This document shows, piece by piece, positions 33,453 to 45,299 of a DNA stretch of 64,000 nt; the stretch's first letter is position 1; each line of letters begins with the position of its first letter. The stretch covers positions 89,912,641-89,976,640 of the forward strand of contig NC_081846.1 in NCBI RefSeq assembly GCF_963259705.1, in the 5' to 3' direction. The notes under the pieces were generated by a model. It made no database searches, was not told the origin of the DNA, and worked only from the letters and a program-made list of their open reading frames with translations. The translations under genes were made by a program, and so were the position numbers. The stretch is from Myotis daubentonii. Lineage: Eukaryota; Chordata; Mammalia; Chiroptera; Vespertilionidae.

Positions 33453-34413
33453 AATTTATTTTATTAATTAAAAATTTTCAGCTTTATTGATATATGATTG
33501 ATAAAAGTAAAATATTTAAAGTGTGCATCATGGTGACTTGATATAATTCATATACATGTACATTGTGAAATAATTTTCCCATTTAGTTACTTAATATTTA
33601 TCACCTCACATATTCACAGTAAATGTGTGAAAAATTGACTTTCTTAGCAACTTTTGATTATATGATAGAGTCTTCTCACCTTGTCACCAGAAATTATTCA
33701 TCTTATAGCTGAAAGTTTGTACCCTTTTACCAACCTCACCTTATTTCTCTCATACCTCAGCCCCTATGTTAACATATGTGTACATGTTAAAATATATACT
33801 TTAAAATATGTTTTATGTAACTTTATATATTTTTACATAATTGTGTGTATATATATTCTACAAATTAGTGAGTTCATACAGTATTTGTATTTATCTGGTT
33901 CATTTTTAGTTAGTATTATGCCCTGAAGGACCATCCAGGCTGTGGCAAAAGACAAAATTTTCTTTTCACTCATGACTGAATAAATTTCATTGCATATTTA
34001 CACTGCAGTTTCTTTATTAATTTATGTACTCTGAGTTTGTTTCCATATCTTGCTTACTGTGAGTAATGGTGCAATAAACCTAGGAGTGAATATATTTCTT
34101 CAATATCCTGCTTTCATTTCCTTTGGATATACACCCAGATGTGAGATTGCTGGATCATATGGGGTTCCATATTTAGTTTCTTGAGAAACTTCCATACTGT
34201 TCCCTAGTGGCTGTACCGATTTACATTCCAACAAGGTTTCACTTGCTAAATATCATCAGCAGCATTTATCACTTGTGTCTTTTTTATAATAGCCATGCTA
34301 ACAGGTGTGCTGTTATATGTACGTATGGTTTTAAAATGGTTTTCTTTACCTGTAGTGAGGAGAATCCCTTTTTATATATAAGTGAGACATTTTTCATCTT
34401 TCTTTTTTGTTTA

Positions 34414-34860
34414 TTTATTTGTATTTATTGATTTGAGAGAATGAGCAGAAGGGAAAGAGAGAGAAAGAGAGAGAGATAGAGACATCAATTTGTTGTTCCA
34501 TGTATTTATGCACTCATTTGTTATTGTTTTTTGTTTGTTTGTTTGTTTTTTAAATATATTTTATTGATTTTTTACAGAGAAGAAGAGAGAGGGATAGAGA
34601 GTTAGAAACATCGATGAGAGAGAAACATCGATCAGCTGCCTCCTACACACCTCCCACTGGGGATATGCCCGCAACCCAAGGTACATGCCCTTGACCGGAA
34701 TAGAACCTGGGACCTTTCAGTCCGCAGGCTGATCCTCTATCCACTGAGCCAAACCAGTTAGGGCTGGTTATTTTTTTTTATGTGCACTGGCTGGAGATTG
34801 AACCCACAACCTTGGCTTATGGGGAGGATGCTCTAACCAACTCTTCTACCCATTTCTGTT
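34414..34860 (-). mobile_element. Older tRNA SINE split by a younger VES SINE
   Basis: A GA-rich tail side at 34430-34490 and a tRNA-like head at 34790-34855 (GAGATTGAACCCACAACCTT) flank the younger SINE at 34550-34764, suggesting one older element interrupted by a newer one. Confidence 0.6.
34550..34764 (-). mobile_element. VES SINE, nested
   Basis: Reverse-strand VES: TATTTTATTGATTTTTTACA tail side, CATCGATGAGAGAGAAACAT body, CCACTGAGCCAAACCAGTTA head. TSD not resolved because both flanks are T-rich. Confidence 0.9.
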
Positions 34861-34914
34861 ACCTTTAGAAACACTCTATTCAATTCCTTTTTTTAAAAAG
34901 TTGTTTTGTTGTTT

Positions 34915-35100
34915 GTTTGTTTGTTTATGGGAGAAAGGGAGAGAGAGTCAGAGAAACATTGACCAGTTGCCTCCCACACATGCCCTGAGTGGAGGTAGAA
35001 CCTGAAATCTGGGTATGTGCCCTGACCACTGGGAATGGAACCCACCACTACCTTTGGTGTAAGGGAAGATGCTCCAACCACCTGAGCCACACAGGCCAGG
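34915..35100 (-). mobile_element. tRNA-derived SINE (older VES-like)
   Basis: CAGAGAAACATTGACCAGTT body and CACCTGAGCCACACAGGCCA head on the - strand; a T/G-rich tail at 34895-34925. Confidence 0.8.
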
Positions 35101-35711
35101 GTCCTCTTCCCAATCGTTAATCAGACTGTGTTTCTTCTTGCTATTGAGTTTTATGAGCTCATTATATATTTTGGACACCAACCCTTATTAGATATATGAT
35201 TTACAAATATGTTCTCTTATCCTATAGACTGTCTTTTAATTTTGTTGCATGTTTGCTTTGCTGTGCAAAAATTTTTAATTTGGTGTAGTCCCACTTATTT
35301 TTACTTTTGTAGCATATACTTTGGGTGTCATATAAAAAAATTTATTGCCAAGATCATGTATGACGTAGTCGAATCCTGTGTTTTCCTCTGACTTCTGTGG
35401 TTTAATCTACTTTGAATTGTTTTTTTGTGTGTGGTTTAAGATAGGCATCAGTTTCATTCTTTTGCAGGTGTACATGGAGTTTTGCTAGAACCATTTATTA
35501 AAGAAATTCTTCTTTACAATTGTATATTTTTGGATCCATTCTAATAAATTCATTGAACATATACACATGTGTTTATTTCTGGGCTCTCTGTTTTGTTCCA
35601 TTGATGGATATGCTTCTTTTTATATCAATACCATATCGTTTTGATTTGAATAGGTTGTAATAAAATTTAAAATCAGGAAGTGTGATGCCTGCAGCTTTGT
35701 TCTTCTTTCTC

Positions 35712-35937
35712 TCTCTCTTTTTTTTAATATATTTTATTGATTTTTTACAGAGAGGAAGGGAGAGAGACAGAGAATCAGAAACATCTATGAGAGAGAAACA
35801 TCGATCAGCCGCCTCCTGCACATCTCCTACTGGGGATGTGCCCACAACCCAGGTACATGCCCCCGACCGGAATCGAACCCGGGACCCTTCAGTCCACAGG
35901 CCGACGCTCTATCCACTGAGCCAAACCGGTTTTGGCA
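35712..35937 (-). mobile_element. VES SINE with 13-bp TSD
   Basis: Complete reverse VES ending CCACTGAGCCAAACCGGTTT. TSD GTTCTTCTTTCTC is perfect at 35699-35711 and 35938-35950. B box seen as GGAATCGAACC. A young copy inside the - strand L1. Confidence 0.95.
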
Positions 35938-36639
35938 GTTCTTCTTTCTCAATATTGCTTTGGCTATTCATGGTTTTTGCCTTGTATACAAATTTTAGGT
36001 ATATTACTATTATTATTATTTTATTTCTGTGGAAAACATCACTGAAACTCTGATAGACTGCATTGATAGTTGCTTTAGGTAGTATGAACATTTTAACAAA
36101 GTTAATTCTTCCAGTCTATGTGTATGGAATATTGAAATATATATTTTTTATTCATGTTTTCTTCTATTTCTTTCATAAATGTTCTATAGTTTTCAGCATA
36201 TAAATTTTCACCTTATTGCTTAAATTTATCATAAGGCATTTCATTCTTTTTGATGTAATGGCATATGGGATTATTTCATTTTAATTTCTCTTTCTCATTT
36301 TTTATTGTTACTGTATATAAAGAAATGCAACTTATTTTGCATATTTTTTATCATGAAATTACTGAATTCATAGTTTTGAGTTTTTGTTTTGTTTTGTTTT
36401 GGTGGAGTCTTTAGTGTTTTCTATGAAAAAAAAATATCATGTCACCTGCAAGTAGAGAAGTTTTACTTCTTCCTTTATAATTTGGATATCTTTATTTCTT
36501 TTTCTTACTTAACTGATTTTTCTAATACATGAAATAAAAATGGAAAGAATGGTCATCCTCAACTTTTTCCTGATCTTTGATGAAAGTTTTCAATTTTTGA
36601 CTATTAACCATAATGGTAGTTGTGGGTTTTTATATAGAA

Positions 36640-37002
36640 CTAGAGGCCTAGTGCACAAAATTTTGTGCACTCGGTGGGGTCCCTCAGCCTGGCCTGTCCC
36701 CTCTCACAGTCTGGGAACCCTCAGGGGATGTCCACCTGCTGGCTTAGTCCCGCTCTCCTGGGGATCAGGCCTAAGCTGCTGAAGAGGTGGGAGAGGCTCC
36801 CGCCATCACTGCTGTGCTGGCAGCCATCAGCCTGGCTTGTGGCTGAGCAGAGCTCCCCCTGTGGGAGCACACTGACCACCAGGGGGCAGCTCCTGCATTG
36901 AGCATCTGCCCCCTGGTGGTCAGTGTGTGTCATAGTGGCCAGTCATTCCCAGTTGTTCTGCTGTTAGGGTTAATTTGCATATTATCCTTTTATTATATAG
37001 GA
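36640..37002 (-). mobile_element. HeliBat-type Helitron carrying a palindromic CTCF-like pair
   Basis: On the + strand it starts CTAGAGGCCTAGTGCACAAA (the 3' end, with hairpin GTGCACAAAATTTTGTGCAC at 36651-36670) and ends TTTTATTATATAGGA (the 5' end). The interior has the 22-bp-armed palindrome at 36868-36927. It abuts a second Helitron head to tail. 363 bp. Confidence 0.92.
36868..36927. promoter_or_regulatory. Palindrome with two opposed CTCF-like motifs
   Basis: Arms CACTGACCACCAGGGGGCAG (36870-36889) and CTGCCCCCTGGTGGTCAGTG (36906-36925) are exact inverted repeats, extended two bases on each side, around a 16-base spacer. CCACCAGGGGGCAG fits the CTCF core consensus (CCASYAGRKGGCRS) on each strand. 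Motif match is seen; binding is inference. Confidence 0.75.
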
Positions 37003-37546
37003 AAAAAAGAGGCCTGGTGCATGGGTGGGGGCTGGCTGGTTTGCCATGAAGGGTGTCCTGGATCAGGGTGGGGGTCCCACTGGGGTACCTGGCCAGCCTG
37101 GGTGAGAGGCTGATGGCTGTTTTCAGGCTGGCCAAGCCCCCCAGCGGTGACCCTCACCCCATGGGGTGTGCCCAGACTGGGTGAGGGGCTGAGGACTGCT
37201 TTCAGGCTGGTCACACTCCCTTCAGAGTGGGGGTTCCTACTGGGGTGCCTGGCAAGCCTGTATGAGGGGCTGAGGGTCGCTTTCAGGCTGGCTACACCCC
37301 CCGGCAACCCAAGCTCCCAGGCTCTCCTTTGTTTCTTTCTTTTTTTTTTTTCTGGAATTTATTTATCTTCTATAATTGAAACTTTGTGGCCTTGAGCGGA
37401 GCCCAGTGCCAGCCAGGGTAGGTGGGAAGTTTGGCTTCCTCCATCGCCGGGGGCAACCCAAGCCTCCTGCTTGCTCCAACTCTGTGGCCGCCATCTTCGT
37501 GATGGAGTGATGGTTAATTTGCATATTACTCTTTTATTAGATAGGA
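37003..37546 (-). mobile_element. HeliBat-type Helitron with captured GC-rich sequence, tandem with 36640-37002
   Basis: The 5' end is intact (+ strand CTCTTTTATTAGATAGGA|T). The 3' end at the junction has lost CT of CTAG (AAAAGAGGCCTGGTGCATGG). A YY1-like GCCGCCATCTT at 37487-37497 and the block order match the Helitron at 26363-26988. 544 bp. Confidence 0.85.
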
Positions 37547-37891
37547 TCTTTATTATGTTGAGGCATGTTCCCTCATCTTATTGAGGGTTTAATCATGAAT
37601 GGCTGTTGAATTTTTAAAATGTTTATTCTGCCTCTATTCCCGCAATCATGATTTTTGTCCTTCATTATTTTTAATGTGGTATATCATACTGAATGATTTA
37701 CAGATGTTGATTCTTGCTTCACTGAAATAAATCCCTCTTGATCATGATGTGTGATCCTTTGAATGTATGTTAAATTTAGTTCGCTAATTTTAGACAAATT
37801 TGCCTTTAAAGTCTTCAGAAATATTGACCTATAATTTCATTTTCTTTTAATGATTTTATGTGGTGCTGGTCTCAGAAAATAAGTTTAAAAG

Positions 37892-38797
37892 TGCCGGGAG
37901 CCAGTCCATCCTTGCTGTTTCAAGGGACCTGGCATATATGGCATACGGTTCTTAATATGTTTGCTCACCTTCTTGGCGCTGTGTTTTAACCAAGGTCACC
38001 TCTCCGAGAAAGGTTGTTTCCCCACGTAGGAATTTTTCCCTGAAGTCAGGGAGGGGATGCCTCTCCTAGAAAGGTTGTTTCCCCAGGTAGGAATTTTTCC
38101 CTGAAGTCAGGGAGGGGATGAAACTCCTTAACTAAGTGGCAGGCGGGTAGTTAATCACTACAAACAATCATGCTTAAGCTACATAATCTTTACTCCCTGG
38201 AATGGAGATAAGAAACGCCCTAACCTTTGTAATAGAGATTGATAGGATTGAATCAACTGGTATAAATACAGATGTAACAAGACAGCAAGACACAGAACTC
38301 AGAACACAGAACTTAGGAGACGGGGCTTGGAAGACAGGACCAAGAGAGACAGAGCCTAGGCACAGAACCTACACAGAACGTTCTCTAGAGACAGAAGAAC
38401 TTCGCTGGAGAGAGCATGCCGGAGGATCCTGGACAGGGACTGGCCTCAGAGCCTGGAGGCGGAGCCTGGCGAGAGAGCATGGCTGGGGATCCTGGACTGA
38501 ACCTGACTGCGGAGATTGGCAGGAGAGCCTGACTGGAACCTGGTGACTGAGCCTGGCTGGAGAGCCTGGACGGAGCCTGGCTGGAGAGCCTAGCGAGGGA
38601 ACATGGCTACAGAACCTCGCTGGAGATCCGAAGCAGAGCCTCTCTGGAGATCCAGACCAGAACTTGGCTGGAGATCCTGGCTAGAGATCCTGGCTAGGCT
38701 GCTGATCAACTGAACGCTGTCTCCGTGTCATTACTTCTTCGCCGACTCCGTCCACACCTTTGGGGACCCCTGGACCCGCTGGGGTTGGATCCCGGCA
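37892..38797 (+). mobile_element. Solo LTR, VNTR-bearing family, copy B (6-bp TSD)
   Basis: TGCCGGGAGCCAG ... GGATCCCGGCA, TSD TAAAAG perfect (37886-37891, 38798-38803), TATAAATA at 38261-38268. U3 contains a tandem duplication (37999-38120). The 3' half (about 38290-38690) is an expanded array of CAGAACCT/GCCTGGCTGGAGA-type units. At 906 bp it is the longest of the three copies. It is inserted in the - strand L1. Confidence 0.92.
37999..38120 (+). repeat. Tandem 61-bp duplication inside LTR copy B
   Basis: CCTCTCCGAGAAAGGTTGTT (37999-38059) repeats as CCTCTCCTAGAAAGGTTGTT (38060-38120) with about two differences. Copies A and C have the unit once. Confidence 0.92.
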
Positions 38798-41753
38798 TAA
38801 AAGTACTTTGTGGAAGAGTTTGGGAGGGCATTTAAGTAAATGTTTGATAGAACTAAGCTGTGAAACCTTATGGTCCTGGACATTTTTTTATGGAAGATTT
38901 TGATTACTGATTGAATTTTATTGCTAGTAATTTCTCTGTTCAGATTTTCTATTACTTTATAATTCAAACTTGGTAGGTAGTATGTTTCTAGGAATTTATC
39001 AATTCTTTCATGTTTAATTACCTGATTTTATCTCTTTTTTTTTTGTTTATGCTAGCTAAAGATTTGTTTGTTTATTTAAAAAACCGCTCTTAGTTTTATT
39101 GAGCTCATATACAATATTCTTTGTCTTTTTTTATATATTTCCTCTGATCTTTTTAATTTCCTTTTTTTCTACTAATTTTTTGGCTTAAGTTTTCTTCTTT
39201 TTTTAGTTTTTTGAGGTGTAAAGTTGATTAGAGTTTTGAGGGTTTTTGTGTGGGGGGGGTGAGGTCTTTCTTTGTTCTTAATGTAGGCACTTATTACTTT
39301 GAACTTCTATCTTAAAACTGATTTGCAGCATCACTTAAGTTTTGGTATGTTGTCTTTTTATTTGTATTTGTCTCATTACACCCCCCCACCACCCCCCTAT
39401 GCCCCATCTCTCTTGATTTCTTCATTGACCCAACGTTTGTTTAGGTGTAAGTTTTTAAATTTCCACACATTTTTAAGTTTTCTGGTTCTTGTCTGCAATT
39501 GATCTCCAGTGTCATGCAATGGTGGTAGGAAAGTGCTTGATATGCTCACTGTGCTCTTGCTCTCTTCCTTTGTGATTTGGTGATTTTCTGTGGTGGTATG
39601 CCTAGATGCTTCTCTCCTTATTTTTTGTATATTTGCTTTTATTTTTGCTTCTTTCTTTAATTTTTGACAATTTAATTATAATATGTATTGGATTAATCTC
39701 TTTGGATATATCTTATTAGGAAACTTGCTGAGCTTTTAAGATCTGTTTCTTTTCTAAAATTATGGACATTTTCAGCCATTGTGTTTTTGAATAAACACTC
39801 TTCTACTTTCTCTCTAGATCTTAATTATTTTCTGTCCCCCATAATCCAAATATTGATCCTATTAATGGTGTTTCACAAGGCCCATAAGCAATCTTACTCC
39901 TTTTTACACTTCTTTTAAAAACTATTTTCCTTGATCGAATGAATGCCACTGAACTGTCTTTGAATTTTTAGATCTTTTTGGAGGAGGGAGCGGTAGGGTA
40001 GGGCTAGATCTAGTCTACTGTTGAACTCATTTATTTATTTTTTTTCAGTTCAGTCACTATATTCTTTAGCTCTGTCATTTCTGCTTGGTACATTTTTATA
40101 ATTTTTATACTATCTGTCTTTTGGTTTCAATTATCAGTTTGTTCATGAATGTTTCTCGTGACCTCAGGGAGCACCTTTATGACCATTACTTTGAATTCTT
40201 TATCAGATAAATCACCTGTCTCTATTTCATTAGGAACAGTTTCTGGAGTTTTATGGATTTTTGTTTGTTTGTTTAAGGGGGAAACATAATCCCTTAATTC
40301 TTTCTTTTCCTTGACTGTGTTTTCTCTGCACTTTAGAGAAAGCCCACATCTCTCACTCTTGAGGGTGGTTTCTTGTCGTGGTGAACCTTATCATTTCCCT
40401 TGGCCTGAACCCTTGGTGTGCTCTCATACCTTTGTGATTCTCCATGCTGCCTTCTTTATTCCTTCTTAGAGGCTCCCAGGAGCTGAGGGTAAGACAAACC
40501 CGTCAGTGTCCTGAAGGGGAGACATAGGAGGCTTTAGGACTACCTGAAGGTTGACTGATTGGAAGCCAGACTCTCAGGCAGCAGCTTTTCAAGTATTCAA
40601 ACAGACTATTTTTAGGGAATGACTGGGAAGTAGGCATTTCTGACAGGTTCCTCTTCCTGGGCCTTGGGTGATAGCCAGGTAACAACTGTAGGTTTGTTCC
40701 AGTCTTGTGGGACCGTGAACGCAAACCCCACTGGCCACCAGGGCCAGGGAGTCCAGGGTGTGCTCCTGGGTAGCAGCTGCAAATCCAAGGCGCCAGCCAT
40801 GTGCACAGCTCCTTCCAGGGAGACATTGCTGACCTGGAGCAGGAAAGAGGGAGAATGTGGAGACGGTTTCCATTGGCAACCTGGTCTCCAGGAAGAACTG
40901 CAGTGAGCTCTTAGACGTGTGCTCAGTTATGTCAGTCACTCAGACAGTAGCGTTTAAAGTATACAAATAGGCCTCTTTCAGGGAAAGACGGGGAAATGGG
41001 CAATTCTGTCTGCTCCCTTTGTACTGAGCCCTGGGGGACAGCCACAGGAAGTTTTTGTAAGCCAGTTAGGAACTATTCCTTCATTTGATATAGACTTGGG
41101 GGGTCTAGTGGAAACAAGGCCTGCTGGGTTTCAGACCTTGATGTTTTGTGAATCCATCACCCAGTTGAAAGTTTTAAAAGCTTGGGCACTGATGTTGGGT
41201 CCAAACACTTTGCTCCTTCAGGAGAAGGCAGGGGTTGTGAGTTTCCTCCCGTTGTTATGTTGCTGTGTCAGGGGTTTATGGTGAGAGTGTGTTTCAGCCT
41301 TGCCTTCCCATTTTGATGTAGACATTTTCTCATTTGCCTCTTGTGTAGGAGTCACTCAGCTAATTTCTGGATTTCTTTTAGTGGAATTGCTTTCATGCAG
41401 CTGGAGATTTAGTATGTCTGTGGGAAGCTGTGAATCAGGACCCTCCCCTGTCACCATCGTAGATGTGAACCTCATCTTATTATTTTTATTGCTGAGGCAA
41501 ATGAAATCAGAAAGCTTACCTGAACAACTATGCAACCCATTCTAGCCCCGGAACCTATGCAATGCCTGACATACAATGTGCACTCAAACTTATTTAGTAA
41601 TGAAAGAACTTCTACTCTTCCCCCCACCCCCTTTTTCTCCTTGTTTTTCTTTCCCTGTAATACATGTTTACTAATAATTTACTGGTGAATTGATTAGAAG
41701 TGTGTATAAGCAGATGCTAGATTTCTACTCAGAGGTGGTATAGAAGGGGCAGC

Positions 41754-42015
41754 TGTAACAAAAATTAATTTAATTTGTGACAAAGGCTAAAAAATATTTA
41801 TTTAAGAAAAAAGAAGCTGCAGTGAGGAGACATAAGTTGTGTTCCACCAAGACAAAGGGGAGGCTGCCTTTTATGGCAAAAGTTCCTACCCAGATTCCAA
41901 ATTAGGTACATTTTATGTAAATGGGGTGTCCACATTGTGCAGCTCTGATTGAACAGGACAGGGCTCAGTCCATTGGAAGAAATATGACACCATGGTTTCC
42001 CTCCAGTTGTTGACA
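41754..42015 (-). mobile_element. Small solo LTR (262 bp), 6-bp TSD
   Basis: TGTAACAAAA ... AGTTGTTGACA on the + strand, flanked by GGCAGC (41748-41753 and 42016-42021). On the - strand a CATAAAAGGCAG TATA-like box precedes AATAAATA (seen as TATTTATT near 41796), the expected U3-R order. No internal region. Confidence 0.75.
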
Positions 42016-42021
42016 GGCAGC

Positions 42022-43229
42022 ATACAGAAGTGGGGCACAGTGTGAGAAGCTGAGGTCAGTCTGAGGTTCTTCCCAGTAAACAGAGAACACGAGGCATCCT
42101 TGTCAACAAATGGCCACAGGGATCTAATTATTTATAAATCGTGGGCCCTCGGTTAGCATGGGGAATCCATCTCAGCAGATAAATTCCTTCTCAGCATCCA
42201 CATCAAATGAATCTTTCTTCTCAAGTCTACACAGCATAGAGCAAAAGCTTTTATCCAGATCCTTTCTAAGGCAGAACATTATAAATGCTGACCCACATAC
42301 CTGGACTAGCCCAACACAACCAAGACCTCAATAGAAATTACTTAAAAGTATACTTAGTATGACTGGGGTGAAATCTAGAGATATGCCCTTTTAATATCCT
42401 CTTTTGACATATTTGCTCAAGATGCTACATTTACCTACCGCTCTCCTCAAAGTTCAGTGAAATATTCCAAAATATACACAAGGAGCAATAAGTAAGTAAT
42501 AGGACAGAGAGAGGAAGGGCACCAGGGATGTTACTGTTATTCAGGAAAGCAGAAAGAGAACAGGACTTTACAACAGTGGAGAGAACTCAGCTCACAGGCG
42601 TTGAAGGGGTTTGGGCGCTGTGGCCATCCTCACGGAGGAAAAGTTCTGGTTTGACATTGTTGGGCACAGACAGCCAGAGCAGGAAGAGCGCAGAGGTCAG
42701 AAGAGTTAGTTCGTAGAAGCAGTACGTTTCATGTTCCCCATTCCCCTTTCTGAGACTCAGGCACCATGGGGTTCAGCTGACCTGAGATGAGAGGCTGCAG
42801 TGGTGTTTACTCTGCCTGGGAAGAGGCAGCACTCCTAGTTTCTGCCTAGAAAATGGACTCAGGGTTTGGAAGCTTGGGGTGAAGGTGAGGTAGGCAATTT
42901 CCCATCCCCTTCATTTTAAGCGCCTACAATAAAGTAGTTTATTCAAAGCAGTCTTTTACCACGCACAGGCTTATAGTTAGCCCCTCCCCAGCTCCTTCAG
43001 GTACAAAACCCCAATCTGTGCAAGAATAGAGGGAGCTACAGCATCTTCATGTACCATTAGCGCTGCTTTTCATTCACAACTACAGAGAAATATCCAGCGA
43101 TCCCCACACATTTGAGAACTAATATAACAATAATAAAAACTAAAGGTATGAAGAAACACGGTGCACACATAAGAAATAGAATATGTATCTGAGGGGGCAA
43201 AGAGAACTTGAGATAACTAGGAGGAATAA
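42022..43229. other. No gene recognised
   Basis: Mixed-composition DNA without a sustained frame or recognisable repeat. Confidence 0.5.
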
Positions 43230-43480
43230 TTCTGCATTCATTTATTAATTTATTAATAAAAATATTCACCAGGCCCCAACTCTGGACTGGACACCATTGT
43301 TGCAGAGAGGATTTATTGCAGTTAGCAGGATAAATAACATCTCCTCCCCGTGAAACTTACATTTTTGTGGGAAAATAGGCACTAAAGAAATTAGCAAATT
43401 AAATATAACTTACATAGTTAAATAGTAGAATGTTAATTAAACAAGTTAAAGAATTAGAGTTATAAGAAACAAAATTAAGT
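43230..43480 (+). repeat. L2 LINE 3'-end fragment (ancient)
   Basis: CATTCATTTATTAATTTATT then ACTCTGGACTGGACACCATT and CCGTGAAACTTACATTTTTG follow the L2 tail order (…caggcactgttct…, …gagcttacattct…). Highly diverged. Confidence 0.6.
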
Positions 43481-44726
43481 TTGCCACAGAGAACACATTT
43501 ATCACCAGGAACGTTTATTACCGTTTGTTAAGCCTGGACAACTAGGCTTTTGTGACTCTACAGACAGAACCGGTGAAAGGCAGAAACCAGGACAGGCATC
43601 CCAGATGCTGTGCGCACATCTCACATAGGTTCCTCATTGGACACTCCCAGGAATCACTGCCTCTGGGGCTCTCACGGGTCCGAGCAGCCGCCCCTCGGCT
43701 GAATCTGGGGAGGCCATGCCAGTCGCAGCAGGAGCTTCCAGACTAGCGCGTAAGGTGGGTGCGTCGGATGCTGGAGTCTTGTCCTTCTCGTAACCAGGAA
43801 AGCTGTGAACGTACACGGCATTTTCAGTTCTAAAATGTGAGGCAAACTCTGTCTCTTCAGCAAGCATTTCTGGAACGTAGGGAAGGGTTTTGGATAGTGG
43901 GCACCAAAACAAAGGACAAGCGTCCACCACAGGGGTCCAAAGGGCCAGTCCGCGTTTCCGGGCATTTCCCCGCCTTCCTCTGCCTTCAGTGCCTTCGTGT
44001 ACTCATTTTGGAAAACGAAAGAGTAAGACTCAGTTATTGCTGAAGTTACTTTCCTCTTTTACTTTCTAAGGTTCACTGATGCAAAGAGAAAAGTTCAAAT
44101 GTGATGTTCAGAAAGCACACGGGGCAACCGATACGAGAAAAGAATTTTCTGAGTAAAAAAAAAAAATGAGTTCAGTGCAGTCTTGTAATTGAAGAATAAT
44201 GGCAGAATATAGACTTATGAGAGAGGGAGATTAATAAAAAACAGTATCAGAGAAGCTGACTCGTGCATTGATGACATAGTTGAATTCTGCTTGGGAACCT
44301 GGTCAGCTGAAGGGACTGGCACAGGCAGATATCTATAAATATCCCTCAGCCTCACATTCATAACGGAGTGCGCCAGGGGACACTTACAATGCTGATGGCC
44401 TGAGGTGGAAACCTCTAAGAATGATAAAAAGGAGTATCATTCATCCATTCATTCATTCAGCAAACATTCTGTTCCACCTTTTGCATTATTAAGAATGAAA
44501 CTCATGCTTCCAGCTGGCAATCATTCCCAGCCTAGAAATTGATTACTGCAACAGTATGAAAGTGTCAAAAAATCAGTGATACATTATAACAGCAGAGAGC
44601 AGAGAAAAGGGACCTTTTGTGTGGCTCACACACAAAAATATTTCTAAGAGGAGATTAAGCTGCATATTGAAGGAAAAATAAGAGCTCATCGGGAAGAAAA
44701 GGAGATGATTGTTCCAGAAAAAAAAA

Positions 44727-44764
<38 letters not shown>

Positions 44765-45299
44765 AAAAAAAAACCCAACAACCATAAACAAAACAACAAC
44801 AACAACAACACAAAACATATGATCTGAGGAAAAAAACAAAACCTGAAATAATAAAGTGTTTGACTTGATTTGGGAATTCAAGGTGAGTGCAGTAAGAAGG
44901 GCCAGGAGATGGGACTTCGGTCACACAGGACTTTGTGTTTCTGGCTAAGGAGTTGGAGCTAAATTCTGGATAATAGTGGCACAGGAGGGCCTGGGGCAAG
45001 GAAGTAAAGAAGTCAGAGTTGAGGAAGAATTTGCAGATTGGAAGCAATAGGACAAATTGAAAGATGATTTTAATAACAGGGTAAAAGCAATGATAGATCT
45101 AAGGGAAGCAGATAGAGATAGAAACAGCATGATGGACTTGAGAAAGCCTGGAAGATCAGTTAAGAGGATGCAGGGAAGTATAACCCTGAGTGGTTTTCCC
45201 AGCCCTAGTCTCAAACTACTTTCAATCTAAAAAGCAGGAAAAGAAAAAAAAAAATGTGTGTGTGTTTGTGTGTGCACACATTTATATACATACAAGGGC
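43481..45299. other. No gene; unassigned sequence with a (CA)n(A)n tract
   Basis: A (CA)n repeat and A-run at 44729-44773 give false cysteine/valine-rich frames on the - strand. A short CATTC repeat lies at 44436-44455. Nothing else is recognised. Confidence 0.5.

Larger units (their letters stand above)
33455..41460 (-). mobile_element. Old near full-length L1 on the - strand, interrupted
   Basis: Antisense L1 3' UTR at 33475 (TTTCAGCTTTATTGATATAT), ORF2 3' region at 34100-34330 (GATTGCTGGATCATATGGGG), middle at 35600-36300, ORF1/5' parts at 40140-40260 (CACCTTTATGACCATTACTT) and GC-rich 5' UTR-like text to about 41460. Interrupted by SINEs (34550, 34915, 35712), a Helitron pair (36640-37546) and a solo LTR (37892-38797). 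Many stops. The 5' limit is approximate. Confidence 0.75.

Noticed and set aside
38202..38546. A frame beginning MEIRNALTFVIEIDRIESTG recurs in three places (16024, 38202, 50605)
   Set aside because: All three are the same LTR family; the frame spans the TATA box and runs into the tandem array, and the copies diverge in length and ending. Shared ancestry explains it without a protein.
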